Of a stretch of 64,000 bases of DNA, positions 1 to 7,862 are shown piece by piece. Every line of letters begins with the position of its first letter. The stretch's first letter is position 1. Source of the stretch: Bacillus sp. MRMR6 (GTDB taxonomy: Bacteria > Bacillota > Bacilli > Bacillales > Cytobacillaceae); the NCBI RefSeq assembly GCF_001940785.1, contig NZ_MSLS01000003.1, forward strand, positions 272,887-336,886. The letters are read 5' to 3'. The position numbers and the translations under genes are program-made. The notes under the pieces were generated by a model, which saw nothing but the letters and a program-made list of their open reading frames with translations, had not been told where the DNA came from and did no database searches.

Positions 1-195
1 AATCATAATCTATCAATAGTATAATCCCACTGTTAGGAATATTAAATAGATTCTTTCAACCCTTGTTTCCGTTCATGACGAAATTTGTCTATCAAAAATT
101 CACCTATTCAACTATTGTTTAATATATGATTTTACTAGGAAAGGTTTCAAAGCTTTAACAGGCGTTTCCTCCATATGACAGTATATATTATTGTA

Positions 196-226
196 AGTAC
201 TAACTCGTGTTAGTGCTCTTTTTTTG
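196..226 (+). terminator. Rho-independent terminator of a gene left of the window
   Basis: A 9-bp stem (AGTACTAAC / GTTAGTGCT, one G-U pair, loop of 4) is followed by a run of seven T. It faces the plus strand, so it would end a transcript entering from outside the window. No gene is visible in bases 1-195. Confidence 0.75.
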
Positions 227-308
227 TTTTTTAATCTAATAGGCATGATAGACTAGCAAACTGGTAAAAAATGTCGAAATGTATTAGAGAAATGTCGAAG
301 GGAAATAA

Positions 309-337
309 TTCCTGTTAACTATTGTTTAATTTATAAT
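309..337 (+). promoter_or_regulatory. Candidate promoter for the riboswitch leader
   Basis: TATAAT at 332-337 lies 17 bp downstream of a weak TTCCTG (309-314). It would give a leader of about 110 nt before the first aptamer. The rest of 227-453 shows no gene. The -35 box is poor, so another promoter between 340 and 450 is possible. Confidence 0.3.
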
Positions 338-453
338 GAACTCATATAGAACGATGTTCGATATATCGAAGTGGCCATCGATTATCTATCATTGTTTAGA
401 TTACTAAGCAGAAGCGACTTCACTCCAAACCGTACATAACCGTCTTCTGCGAT

Positions 454-530
454 ATCAGGGAAGCTTTGAAGTATAACCTTTATCTGGACACTTGGGTAAT
501 ATGGAGCTGGTAGTGTAACCGATCCTCGAT
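454..530 (+). ncRNA. Cyclic-di-GMP-II riboswitch aptamer, copy 1 of a tandem pair
   Basis: The element has the hallmarks of the class II cyclic-di-GMP aptamer as I remember it from Clostridium: a hairpin whose loop contains TCTGGACACTTGGG, then GGAGCTGGTAGTGTAACCGA. The loop ACACT (488-492) is complementary to AGTGT (512-516), giving the expected pseudoknot. A closing stem pairs 454-461 (ATCAGGGA) with 523-530 (TCCTCGAT). The inner stem (TATAACC with GGGTAATA) covaries with the two other copies in this window. Known role: binding of c-di-GMP changes expression of the downstream gene. Confidence 0.85.
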
Positions 531-532
531 TC

Positions 533-603
533 AGGGGTGCAATGAAGCCTAGCCCTTATCTGGACACTTGGGCTATGTGGAGCTAGTAGTGTAACCGACC
601 CTC
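533..603 (+). ncRNA. Cyclic-di-GMP-II riboswitch aptamer, copy 2 of a tandem pair
   Basis: This second aptamer begins only a few bases after copy 1. Its inner stem is TAGCCC / GGGCTA, a compensatory change from copy 1, while the loop TCTGGACACTTGGG and the downstream AGTAGTGTAACCGACC are kept. ACACT (564-568) can pair with AGTGT (588-592). The closing stem is GGGGT (534-538) with ACCCT (598-602). Tandem aptamers usually give a steeper or two-input response. The gene controlled is the secreted protein starting at 638. Confidence 0.87.
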
Positions 604-631
604 TTACTTAAAAACACTATTTTAAGGAGAG
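601..631 (+). promoter_or_regulatory. Ribosome-binding-site sequestering hairpin (expression platform)
   Basis: CTCTT (601-605) and CTTAAAA (607-613) can pair with TTTTAAG (620-626) and GAGAG (627-631), a 12-bp helix with one bulged A that buries the AAGGAGAG ribosome binding site. Its 5' strand starts where the closing stem of aptamer copy 2 ends. Ligand binding could therefore compete with this hairpin and free the site. The pairing is seen in the sequence; the ON-switch reading is inference. Confidence 0.6.
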
Positions 632-637
632 ATGGAA

Positions 638-1306
638 ATGAAAAAACAGATCGGACTAGCATTATTGGCAACAACACTTTTATTTGGTGGAACAAGTTTA
701 GAAGCTTTAGCTGCTGGAAAAGGCAATTCAGCTGTAAAAGTTGCCGACTTATCGGATGGGCGCAATGAAAATGGGATTGGTACAGGCGTAATCTCCAACT
801 TAGGCGTAACGGAAGGTCCATTTTATGTAGGTGACTCTATTACCCTTTCAGCAGGTGATGTCGTTATTGACGGACCTCTAGATACATTAAAATGGAATGT
901 ATCATACAAGGGAGAAAATCATGACTTAGGCACTTTTAAACTAACAGAAGCTGGAACACATGTGTTCACTGTTACAGCTACTACTTATTTCAAGAACGGT
1001 GCTAAGGCAGGTTTAGTCCATAGTTCCACAGCTCCTTATGTGGTAAGAATTGAAGTACTTGAAGTTCAAGAGATTGAGTTAGTTTCTATTACATTGAAAA
1101 ATTACAAGTATACGGAAGAAACTAATCCTGGTGGTCATATACAGTATGACCTCACTGCTACTGCTGAACTCGTATTCTCAGATGGTGGCACTATTGAGGT
1201 GGAAAGGTTCTTCAATAATGTACAGCCTCCACAATCTATCTCCTTTAGTACCATCTATAAAGGTAAGCCATACTCTGATTCTATTAAAGCACCTGCACGT
1301 AATTAG
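638..1306 (+). CDS. Secreted protein with shared N-terminal surface domain, under c-di-GMP-II riboswitch control
   Basis: A 222-residue exported protein of unknown function. Residues 1-26 form a signal peptide (MKKQ, hydrophobic core, cleavage near ALAA). The segment around residues 60-140 (VVIDGP..., KNGAKAGLVHSSTAP) resembles residues 65-150 of the large repeat protein encoded next door (VVIDGP..., QNGKNAGAFHTGAAP), so the two share a domain and are likely partners or paralogues. There is no LPXTG motif or other anchor. I chose ATG 638 because AAGGAG (624-629) is too close to the in-frame ATG at 632. With its tandem aptamers, the gene belongs to a probable c-di-GMP-controlled biofilm or adhesion set. 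Function is inferred from context only. Confidence 0.75.
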   Translation: MKKQIGLALLATTLLFGGTSLEALAAGKGNSAVKVADLSDGRNENGIGTGVISNLGVTEGPFYVGDSITLSAGDVVIDGPLDTLKWNVSYKGENHDLGTFKLTEAGTHVFTVTATTYFKNGAKAGLVHSSTAPYVVRIEVLEVQEIELVSITLKNYKYTEETNPGGHIQYDLTATAELVFSDGGTIEVERFFNNVQPPQSISFSTIYKGKPYSDSIKAPARN

Positions 1307-1438
1307 TCATATTTCTATTAACAAATGAATCGTAAACTCTACAAAATCGAGTCAATTGTTCGCTATAGATGGCCACAAATAATAGGTAAAGCATTTATCT
1401 ATAGGTCTAATTGGAGATTCCAATTGGACTGTTTTATT

Positions 1439-1507
1439 GGGAAGCGTTGAAGTATAACCTTTATCTGGACACTTGGGTTGTATGGAGCTAATAGTGTAAC
1501 CGGCCCT
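1439..1507 (+). ncRNA. Cyclic-di-GMP-II riboswitch aptamer (single)
   Basis: The third copy of the aptamer: inner stem TATAACC / GGTTGTA (7 bp, fully paired), loop with TCTGGACACTTGGG, pseudoknot ACACT (1469-1473) with AGTGT (1493-1497), then AACCGGCCCTC. The closing stem is short here (GGG 1439-1441 with CCC). The spacing and conserved bases match copies 1 and 2. It lies about 40 nt upstream of the start codon of the large surface protein. Confidence 0.85.
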
Positions 1508-1536
1508 CTTATTTAACAACAAACTTATCTAAGAGG
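1505..1536 (+). promoter_or_regulatory. Ribosome-binding-site sequestering stem (expression platform)
   Basis: CCTCTTA (1505-1511), the 3' end of the aptamer, is a perfect complement of TAAGAGG (1530-1536), which contains part of the AGAGGAG ribosome binding site for ATG 1547. The same logic is seen in the first leader although the downstream sequence differs, which supports a translational switch. Inferred direction: ligand-stabilised closing stem frees the ribosome site. Confidence 0.6.
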
Positions 1537-1546
1537 AGAAGTAATA

Positions 1547-4500
1547 ATGAAGAAAAAACAATTAAAAAAAGTAAGTGCTGCTTTTCTGGCAGGATCATTA
1601 ATCTTTAGTCCAAGTGCACCAACCATCCTTGCAGCTAATAATACACCTGCAAAAACAGAAGCAGCTTCTACTGGCAGAACGGAATTAAACAAAGTTACTG
1701 GTGTTACCACTTTATACGCTATTCCAGCACGTGTAGATAACGCTAGTACGGTTTTACTTAGTGGTACTGTTGTGATTGATGGGCCAAAGTTGGAGCTAAA
1801 AGTAAATGGTGAAATCGTAAAATCAGAAACTACAAAAGTTACGGATACGCTTTGGACATTCCAATATGTCCATATGTTAAATCCAGATAATCTCTCAAAT
1901 AAGAAGGATGAGACAATCACTCTGGAGGCTTATACTGTTTACCAAAATGGTAAGAATGCAGGTGCGTTCCATACTGGTGCAGCTCCAGTTACCAAGACTA
2001 TTGATTTAACTCCTCCAGACATTACATTTAATGATTACACTAAAGACTGGACGAATCAAAATATTACAGTATCAGCTAGTATTAATGAAAAAGGAACACT
2101 TAATGCAGAAAGTTATACCTTTGAGGAAAATGGAATCTTTACCTTTATTGCTACGGATTTAGCTGGAAATACTTCTGAGAGGACAGTAACAATAGATAAG
2201 ATTGATAAGATCAACCCTAAAGCAGAAATCGAGTATTCTACTACTTCACCTATTAATACTGATGTTGTAGCAACGATAGTACCTAGCGAACCTATCACAT
2301 TTACGAATCTTGATGAATTAACTGAAACTCTTTTGTTTGATGTGGAGGCTAAAACTCTTACTTTCATTGAGAACGGCAGTTTTGAGTTAAAATTTGTTGA
2401 CAGAGCAGGAAACCCAGGTTCTGTTTCTGTATCAGTTGAAAATATTGATAAAGAAGCTCCTGTCGGTTCACTTACTTACTCTACTACTGATTGGACGAAC
2501 GAAGATGTAACCGTAACGGTAGAAACCACTGAACCAGTTGAGTTTAATAATCTTAATACTTTACCAGAAACTGTTATCTTTGAAGAAGTAGACGGTGTAT
2601 ATAATCTTACTTTTTCAGAAAATGAAAGTGTTATATTAAAATTTAAAGATGCCGCTGGTAACACTGGCGAGGTAGAAATTAATGTAGCAAACATTGATAA
2701 AGTAGTTCCTACGGCTGAGGTTAGTTATTCCACCACAGGACCAACTAATCAAGATGTGGTTGTTACAATTAATCCAAGTGAAGAGATCACAATCCTTAAC
2801 AACGAAGGTTCTCCTAGTATCACCTTTACTGAAAATGGTGATTTTGAATTCCTTTTTGTTGATAAAGCTGGAAACACTGGAACTGCTAAAGTAAGTGTGC
2901 AAAATATTGATAAAGTTGCTCCTAAAATTACAATTAGTGAGTATTCTACAGAATGGATTAATCAAGATATTACTGTTACCGCTAGCATGGATGAAGAAGG
3001 TACATTAAATGAGGAAAGTTACACCTTTACTGAGAACGGAAGCTTTGAATTCGTTGCTACAGACCTTGCAGGTAACGTAACTAGACATACTGTTCAAATA
3101 ACTAATATTGATAAAGAGGCTCCGGAAATTACTGTTCTACCTTATAATACCGACTGGACAAACCAAGACATCACTGTTGAGGTTAGCATGAATGAAGAAG
3201 GAACCTTAAATGAAACAAGCCATACTTTTACAGAAAACGGAACCTTTACATTTATTGCTACTGACCGTGCAGGTAACGTAGCTGAGCTTCCGGTTACTAT
3301 TTCAAATATCGACAAAGTAGCTCCTGAGATCATTGTTGAGGCTTATACTACTAACCCTACAAATCAAGATATTACAGTAAGAGTTAGCATGAATGAACCT
3401 GGTACATTGAACCAAGAAAGCTATACGTTTGAGGAAAATGGCGAGTTTGAATTCATTGCTACAGATCGTGCTGGGAATGAAACTAAGAAGAAAATTGTTA
3501 TTTCAAATATCGATAAGGTTGCACCAGTTATCACAGTGTTTACTTACAACACTTCACCAACAAACCAGGATGTGATTGTAACAGCTGAAACCAATGAAGG
3601 AACTCTAAATGCAAGAAGTCACACTTTCACAGAAAATGGATCTTTTGACTTTATTGCAACAGACGAAGCTGGAAATGAAACTGTTGAGACAATTACCATT
3701 ACTAATATCGATAAAACAGCTCCGGTCATTACGATAAATCCTTACAATACAAATCCTACTAATCAGGATGTTATTGTAACTGTTTCAACTAATGAAGGTT
3801 CTTTAAATGCAACTGCCCATACTTTCGAAACAAATGGTGAATATGAGTTTGTTGCTACAGATGAAGCTGGAAATGTGACTAAAGTCAAAGTTACTATTTC
3901 TAATATTGATAAAACACCTCCAACAGTAAGCAATGTGATCAATGGTTTTGCTTATAATAAAAATGTTGCTCCAACCTTCAATGAAGGTATGGCTACATTA
4001 AATGGAGAAGCCTTTACTTCCGGCACAACCGTTTCTGAGGAAGGAAGCTATACTCTAGTGGTAACCGATGCAGTAGGAAATGAAACCACTGCAACCTTTA
4101 CAATTGATAAAACAGCTCCGGTTGTGAGCGGCGTAGCAAACAATCAATATTACAATCAAGACGTTAAACCTATCTTCAATGAAGGAACAGCGACTTTAAA
4201 TGGTAATACCTTCCTTTCTGGCACCGTTGTCTCTGCTGAAAGAACTCATACACTTGTTGTAAGAGACATAGCTGGAAACGAAACAATTGTTACATTTACG
4301 ATTGATAAAACAAAAGCTAGCTTAACAAATGTAACAGCAACCACAATAAATGGTAAGGATAGTTCCACAACTGTTTCAGGAGGTTTTGCTGAACCAGGGG
4401 CAAACATTAAAGTATATTTGAGAAATAACAATGGAACACAAGGTGAACAAGTTGGTGATACTTCTGTCCAACAAGATGGCAAGTTTACTATCACGCTCAA

Positions 4501-4594
4501 TAGAGTAATTAGTAACAATACAGATATAATCGTAACTGTAACAGACAGAGCTGGTAATATCTCTTCAGTAACTGTAACAGTAAGCAATAAATAA
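1547..4594 (+). CDS. Large secreted Ig-like repeat protein, putative adhesin
   Basis: A 1015-residue exported protein with an N-terminal signal peptide (about residues 1-30, ending near ILAANN). After an N-terminal domain shared with the upstream gene product (about 31-150) come nine related modules of 65-85 residues. Each begins with (T/V)APxI and carries TNQDxxV, a TFxENGxFxFxATDxAGN block and a closing NIDK. Two shorter variant modules and a C-terminal module of another Ig-like type (about 925-1015) follow. This is typical of bacterial Ig-like surface adhesins. No LPXTG, SLH or other anchor is visible at the C-terminus, so attachment is unexplained. Ribosome site AGAGGAG is 8 nt before ATG. 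Expression is probably controlled by the c-di-GMP-II riboswitch in its leader. The binding partner is unknown. Confidence 0.85.
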   Translation: MKKKQLKKVSAAFLAGSLIFSPSAPTILAANNTPAKTEAASTGRTELNKVTGVTTLYAIPARVDNASTVLLSGTVVIDGPKLELKVNGEIVKSETTKVTDTLWTFQYVHMLNPDNLSNKKDETITLEAYTVYQNGKNAGAFHTGAAPVTKTIDLTPPDITFNDYTKDWTNQNITVSASINEKGTLNAESYTFEENGIFTFIATDLAGNTSERTVTIDKIDKINPKAEIEYSTTSPINTDVVATIVPSEPITFTNLDELTETLLFDVEAKTLTFIENGSFELKFVDRAGNPGSVSVSVENIDKEAPVGSLTYSTTDWTNEDVTVTVETTEPVEFNNLNTLPETVIFEEVDGVYNLTFSENESVILKFKDAAGNTGEVEINVANIDKVVPTAEVSYSTTGPTNQDVVVTINPSEEITILNNEGSPSITFTENGDFEFLFVDKAGNTGTAKVSVQNIDKVAPKITISEYSTEWINQDITVTASMDEEGTLNEESYTFTENGSFEFVATDLAGNVTRHTVQITNIDKEAPEITVLPYNTDWTNQDITVEVSMNEEGTLNETSHTFTENGTFTFIATDRAGNVAELPVTISNIDKVAPEIIVEAYTTNPTNQDITVRVSMNEPGTLNQESYTFEENGEFEFIATDRAGNETKKKIVISNIDKVAPVITVFTYNTSPTNQDVIVTAETNEGTLNARSHTFTENGSFDFIATDEAGNETVETITITNIDKTAPVITINPYNTNPTNQDVIVTVSTNEGSLNATAHTFETNGEYEFVATDEAGNVTKVKVTISNIDKTPPTVSNVINGFAYNKNVAPTFNEGMATLNGEAFTSGTTVSEEGSYTLVVTDAVGNETTATFTIDKTAPVVSGVANNQYYNQDVKPIFNEGTATLNGNTFLSGTVVSAERTHTLVVRDIAGNETIVTFTIDKTKASLTNVTATTINGKDSSTTVSGGFAEPGANIKVYLRNNNGTQGEQVGDTSVQQDGKFTITLNRVISNNTDIIVTVTDRAGNISSVTVTVSNK

Positions 4595-4612
4595 ATCCTA
4601 TAATTCACCATA

Positions 4613-4644
4613 AAACTACCTGCTAACTGACAGGTAGTTTTATT
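4613..4644 (+). terminator. Rho-independent terminator after the adhesin gene
   Basis: A perfect 10-bp stem AAACTACCTG / CAGGTAGTTT with an 8-nt loop is followed by a short T-rich tail. Confidence 0.8.
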
Positions 4645-4695
4645 AGTTTACCTTTAGGAAACAGGCCCTCTTTACTCCTTCCGAATATCAAGTTC

Positions 4696-4737
4696 TTGAC
4701 CTAAATCAAGGAATTCCATGGCTCTCTATCCTAAAAT
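4696..4737 (+). promoter_or_regulatory. FNR/CRP-like box and -10 element of the cupredoxin gene
   Basis: TTGACctaaATCAA (4696-4709) is a near-perfect FNR-type inverted repeat. TAAAAT at 4732-4737 would give a start near 4744, placing the box centre at about -41.5, the standard position for activators of the CRP/FNR family. There is no good -35 box, as expected for an activated promoter. Which regulator binds is not known. Bacillus Fnr is better known for a TGTGA-type site. Confidence 0.5.
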
Positions 4738-4809
4738 AAAAGTAGCCGAACAGCACGCGCCTGTTTCGCAAATTTTAAAACAAACTTTTGATATAAAGGA
4801 GACAAGGTC

Positions 4810-5226
4810 ATGAAGAAACTTGGTTTAATTTTACTATCTGGTGCATTGTTATTTGGTTTAACGGCTTGCGGTGGGTCTACAGAAGAGGAAACGAAGGCTC
4901 CTGCGACTGAACAGACGGAGAAGGAAAATGTTGTGGCAGCGTCAGCATCTGGTGTTGAGGAGTTCACGCTGACTGCGACGAATTGGGAGTTTGCTTCTGA
5001 TAAAGAGCTGGTTGTCAAAAAGGGAACAAAAGTTAAACTAAATTTAGTAAACAAAGAAGGTATTCATGCAGTAGGCAATGAGGAGTTAGGCATTGATTTA
5101 GCTGCAAATAAATCAGTTGAATTTACTGCCGATACAACTGGAGAATATGAATTGATTTGTTCCATTGTCTGCGGTGCGCTGAAAGATCATGATGATATGA
5201 AAATTAAACTAAAAGTAATAGATTAA
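4810..5226 (+). CDS. Cupredoxin-domain lipoprotein with CuA-like motif
   Basis: A 138-residue lipoprotein: lipobox LTAC with Cys20, a low-complexity linker (about 21-45), then a cupredoxin fold (about 50-138). Candidate copper ligands are His86, Cys117, Cys121, His127 and Met130, in the order expected for the CuA site of cytochrome oxidase subunit II. The second Cys and His are separated by five residues rather than the usual three, so the loop is longer. It probably carries electrons on the outer face of the membrane. No oxidase or reductase gene is adjacent. The upstream FNR-like box suggests induction at low oxygen or by nitrogen oxides (inference). AAGGAG precedes the ATG. Confidence 0.75.
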   Translation: MKKLGLILLSGALLFGLTACGGSTEEETKAPATEQTEKENVVAASASGVEEFTLTATNWEFASDKELVVKKGTKVKLNLVNKEGIHAVGNEELGIDLAANKSVEFTADTTGEYELICSIVCGALKDHDDMKIKLKVID

Positions 5227-5236
5227 CATACTAGAA

Positions 5237-5270
5237 AAGGCTCCCTAACCGCTGTAGAGGGAGCCTTCTT
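5237..5270. terminator. Terminator between convergent genes
   Basis: AAGGCTCCCT (5237-5246) pairs with AGGGAGCCTT (5258-5267), followed by CTT. It sits between the lipoprotein gene (plus) and yczE (minus) and may serve the plus-strand transcript mainly. Confidence 0.7.
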
Positions 5271-5279
5271 ACTTTCTGG

Positions 5280-5933
5280 TTACTGTTTATGATTGTAACC
5301 AGCATCGCGTATATAAAATGCCTTCTCTACAAGGAGATTTTTCAATAAATTCTTACACTGTGGCAAAGAGTAGCCTACAATTGGGCCTAATAATAAGGCG
5401 ATAATAACTGTTCCAATCCCAACTGGACCGCCCAATGCCCAACCCATAAGCAGGACGATTACTTCCATCGCATTACGTACCCACTGGATTTTCCATCCGG
5501 TTTTACCAACGATCAATAACATAATACTATCTCGAGGACCTGAACCCACATCAGCTGAAACATAGAGTCCAACTCCATAGCCCATCAAAATCACACCTAA
5601 AACAAAGAAACATAATGCTCCTATAAAACTATCCATACTTGGAAGTACCCAGTTAAAAAAGTCAATAAATAACCCTATTAACAGCATATTTAAAAATGAT
5701 CCTAGTTTAGGCAGCTTTTTCGTTGCAATCGAGGAAATGCTTAACAGTATTAGTCCTACAATAATGGACCATGTTCCGATCGTTAATCCCCATTGCAGGA
5801 ACAGCCCGTAATGCAGTACATCCCAAGGTCCTATTCCTAATAGCTTTCCTTTGATCGTTAAAGAAGCACCTAATGAAAGGACAATAAGTCCTAAAACAAA
5901 AAAAAACCAGCGAAGAATCGATTCTTTTCTCAT
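5280..5933 (-). CDS. yczE: YczE/YitT-family integral membrane protein
   Basis: A 217-residue protein with about six hydrophobic segments and the family features GPWDVLHYG near residue 35 and DVGSGPRDSI near 128, which place it in the YczE/YitT group (DUF161-like). Substrate and function are unknown; YczE of Bacillus subtilis has been linked to non-ribosomal peptide production. It follows uppP on the same strand with a 130-bp gap, so it probably has its own promoter. ATG preceded by AGAGGGG. Confidence 0.75.
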   Translation of the reverse strand: MRKESILRWFFFVLGLIVLSLGASLTIKGKLLGIGPWDVLHYGLFLQWGLTIGTWSIIVGLILLSISSIATKKLPKLGSFLNMLLIGLFIDFFNWVLPSMDSFIGALCFFVLGVILMGYGVGLYVSADVGSGPRDSIMLLIVGKTGWKIQWVRNAMEVIVLLMGWALGGPVGIGTVIIALLLGPIVGYSLPQCKNLLKNLLVEKAFYIRDAGYNHKQ

Positions 5934-6063
5934 AACTGCCCCTCTTATCCTTAAATTTTAAACCTACACCACTATACCACAACATACATAACGACGCATG
6001 TAAAATAAATGGGAATCTCTAAATTAGAAAATGCACTCTAAATCGATTGCACTCTTCTAAACA

Positions 6064-6876
6064 TTAAAGAAAAATAACCACGGTCGCACCTGCAATGAAG
6101 CAGTAGATGGCGAAATAAATTAGGTTTCCCTTTGCCATGATATTCATAAACCATTTCAAAGAAAAATAAGACATGATAAAGGATGCAAGAAAAGCGGCAA
6201 CATATGGAATAAAAAGTTCACTTAAATTGGGGTCTTTGCTAATGTCAGTAATACTTAGCAGCAAGCCTCCGAAACTCACAGGAATAAACAACAAAAACGA
6301 AAAACGGAGAGCTGTTTCTTGTTTCATTCCGAGCATCATCGCCGCGACAATGGTCGCTCCTGAACGACTAATTCCAGGTATTAAGGCAACAGCTTGTGCA
6401 AATCCAATGATAATAGCATCTCTCAGAGAAAGCTCGGCATCATTTTTGCGTCCCCTTAGATTGCGGATAATCCATAAACCAACCCCTGTAATCAGTAAGG
6501 TGACCCCAATAACTTTAACACCTTTAAAATAGGTGCTGATTTGGTCCTCAAAAAGGACACCAATTACCCCTGCTGGGATGGTTGCTATGACTAAATAAAC
6601 AATAAAGAGGAAATCAGGCTTGGCCGTATCAGATTTCGTATGTAAATAAGAAACTCCATTATGTGCTAATCGAATAAGGTCAGATCGATAAATGAGCAAT
6701 ACCGCAAACAATGAGGCAGAATTGACAAGGAGCTCGAAGCTTAACCCCTCTATGCGTATTCCAAATAAATGTTGGGCTATGACCAAATGTCCACTCGATG
6801 AAATGGGAATAGGCTCTGTAAATCCTTGAAATAAACCAAGCAATAAGTACTTAACCGTTAAATAAAATTGTTCCAT
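6064..6876 (-). CDS. uppP: Undecaprenyl-diphosphatase (BacA/UppP)
   Basis: A 270-residue polytopic membrane enzyme that hydrolyses undecaprenyl diphosphate to the monophosphate, recycling the lipid carrier used for peptidoglycan and wall polymers. The two signature motifs are present: [15 protein letters not shown] (about 18-32) and [10 protein letters not shown] (about 166-175), with the conserved Glu, Ser and Arg. Length is normal for the family. ATG is preceded by AGGAGG. Divergent from modABC. Homologues confer bacitracin tolerance. Confidence 0.92.
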   Translation of the reverse strand: MEQFYLTVKYLLLGLFQGFTEPIPISSSGHLVIAQHLFGIRIEGLSFELLVNSASLFAVLLIYRSDLIRLAHNGVSYLHTKSDTAKPDFLFIVYLVIATIPAGVIGVLFEDQISTYFKGVKVIGVTLLITGVGLWIIRNLRGRKNDAELSLRDAIIIGFAQAVALIPGISRSGATIVAAMMLGMKQETALRFSFLLFIPVSFGGLLLSITDISKDPNLSELFIPYVAAFLASFIMSYFSLKWFMNIMAKGNLIYFAIYCFIAGATVVIFL

Positions 6877-7004
6877 TCTTTCCTCCTAAAAAAATAGTAA
6901 ATCTCTCTCGATACATTATAGCAAATGGTTTAACTTAATGTGTGATTTAGGAGGTATAGTCTCGGTCAGCTATTTTAGTTTTAACATGGATAAAACAATT
7001 CTGA

Positions 7005-7059
7005 TTGTATCCTTTTATTAAAAACACTTATAATTATATGTAGTTATATCCTGATATAA
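7005..7059 (+). promoter_or_regulatory. Promoter and palindromic operator candidate of modABC
   Basis: TTGTAT (7005-7010) and TATAAT (7029-7034) are spaced by 18 bp. Just downstream, TTATATC-CT-GATATAA (7044-7059) is a perfect inverted repeat that runs into the ribosome binding site AAGGAGAG (7058-7065). It looks like a repressor site and recalls the TTATAT half-sites of ModE operators, but no modE gene is in the window. Confidence 0.45.
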
Positions 7060-7073
7060 GGAGAGAAGCTTAC

Positions 7074-7862
7074 GTGAAAAAGAGTTATCTAACTATTATT
7101 ATAGTACTTACTTTTTCACTTCTGATACTTACCACCGGTTGTACTTCAACTAAGTCAAAAGATAGTGATGTACACGAATTAAAGATTGCTGCCGCTTCCG
7201 ATTTGGCATTAGCCTTTAATGATATAGGGAAGTTATTTGAAGAAGAAACAAACTCAAAAATCACCTTTTCATTCGGATCTACTGGTCAATTAGCAGATCA
7301 AATTGAAAATGGTGCCCCATTTGACGTATTTGCTGCCGCTAACATTAAATTTGTTGATCAGTTACGGGAAAAGGATCTAATCCTCCCTGAGACACAAACC
7401 ACCTATGCTTTTGGTAGAATTGGCCTTTCGACCCTTATTGATAGTTCCTTATCAATAAAGAATCTAGAAGATTTATTAAAACCAGAAGTGAAAAAAATCG
7501 CCATAGCTAACCCAGAGCATGCCCCATACGGCTTAGCAGCAAAACAAGCCCTTAAAAAAGCTGGGTTGTGGGAAGAACTTGAAAGTAAGTTAGTATATGG
7601 ACGGAATATTTCAGACACACTTACTTTTATTGAAACCGGAAATGTGGAGGCGGGCATTATCGCTCTTTCTCTTTACAAAGAAGAAGAATTCACTTTTCAT
7701 ATCATTGATGATCATATGCATGCCCCACTTGAACAGTCGATCGCTGTTATAAGACCCACAAATCAAGAAGAATTGGCAAAACAATTCATTACCTTTATTA
7801 AGGGTCCCATAGGGAAACCTATTATGGAGAGTTATGGATTTATCGTACCGGAGGGAAAGTAA
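7074..7862 (+). CDS. modA: Molybdate ABC transporter, substrate-binding lipoprotein
   Basis: A 262-residue lipoprotein (lipobox LTTGC, Cys23) of the ModA/type II periplasmic binding family. It shows the conserved ISAAASDLA-type start of the mature domain (KIAAASDLALAF), FSFGSTGQLADQI and GAPFDVFAAAN, which line the oxyanion site. It captures molybdate (possibly tungstate) outside the cell and hands it to ModB. GTG start with AAGGAGAG 8 nt upstream. The stop codon abuts modB, so the three genes form one operon. Imported Mo could supply the molybdopterin oxidoreductase at 39122-41128. Confidence 0.92.
   Translation: MKKSYLTIIIVLTFSLLILTTGCTSTKSKDSDVHELKIAAASDLALAFNDIGKLFEEETNSKITFSFGSTGQLADQIENGAPFDVFAAANIKFVDQLREKDLILPETQTTYAFGRIGLSTLIDSSLSIKNLEDLLKPEVKKIAIANPEHAPYGLAAKQALKKAGLWEELESKLVYGRNISDTLTFIETGNVEAGIIALSLYKEEEFTFHIIDDHMHAPLEQSIAVIRPTNQEELAKQFITFIKGPIGKPIMESYGFIVPEGK

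Noticed and set aside
6173..6532. 119-codon ORF antisense to uppP
   Set aside because: A shadow of a conserved membrane protein; no ribosome site or homology.
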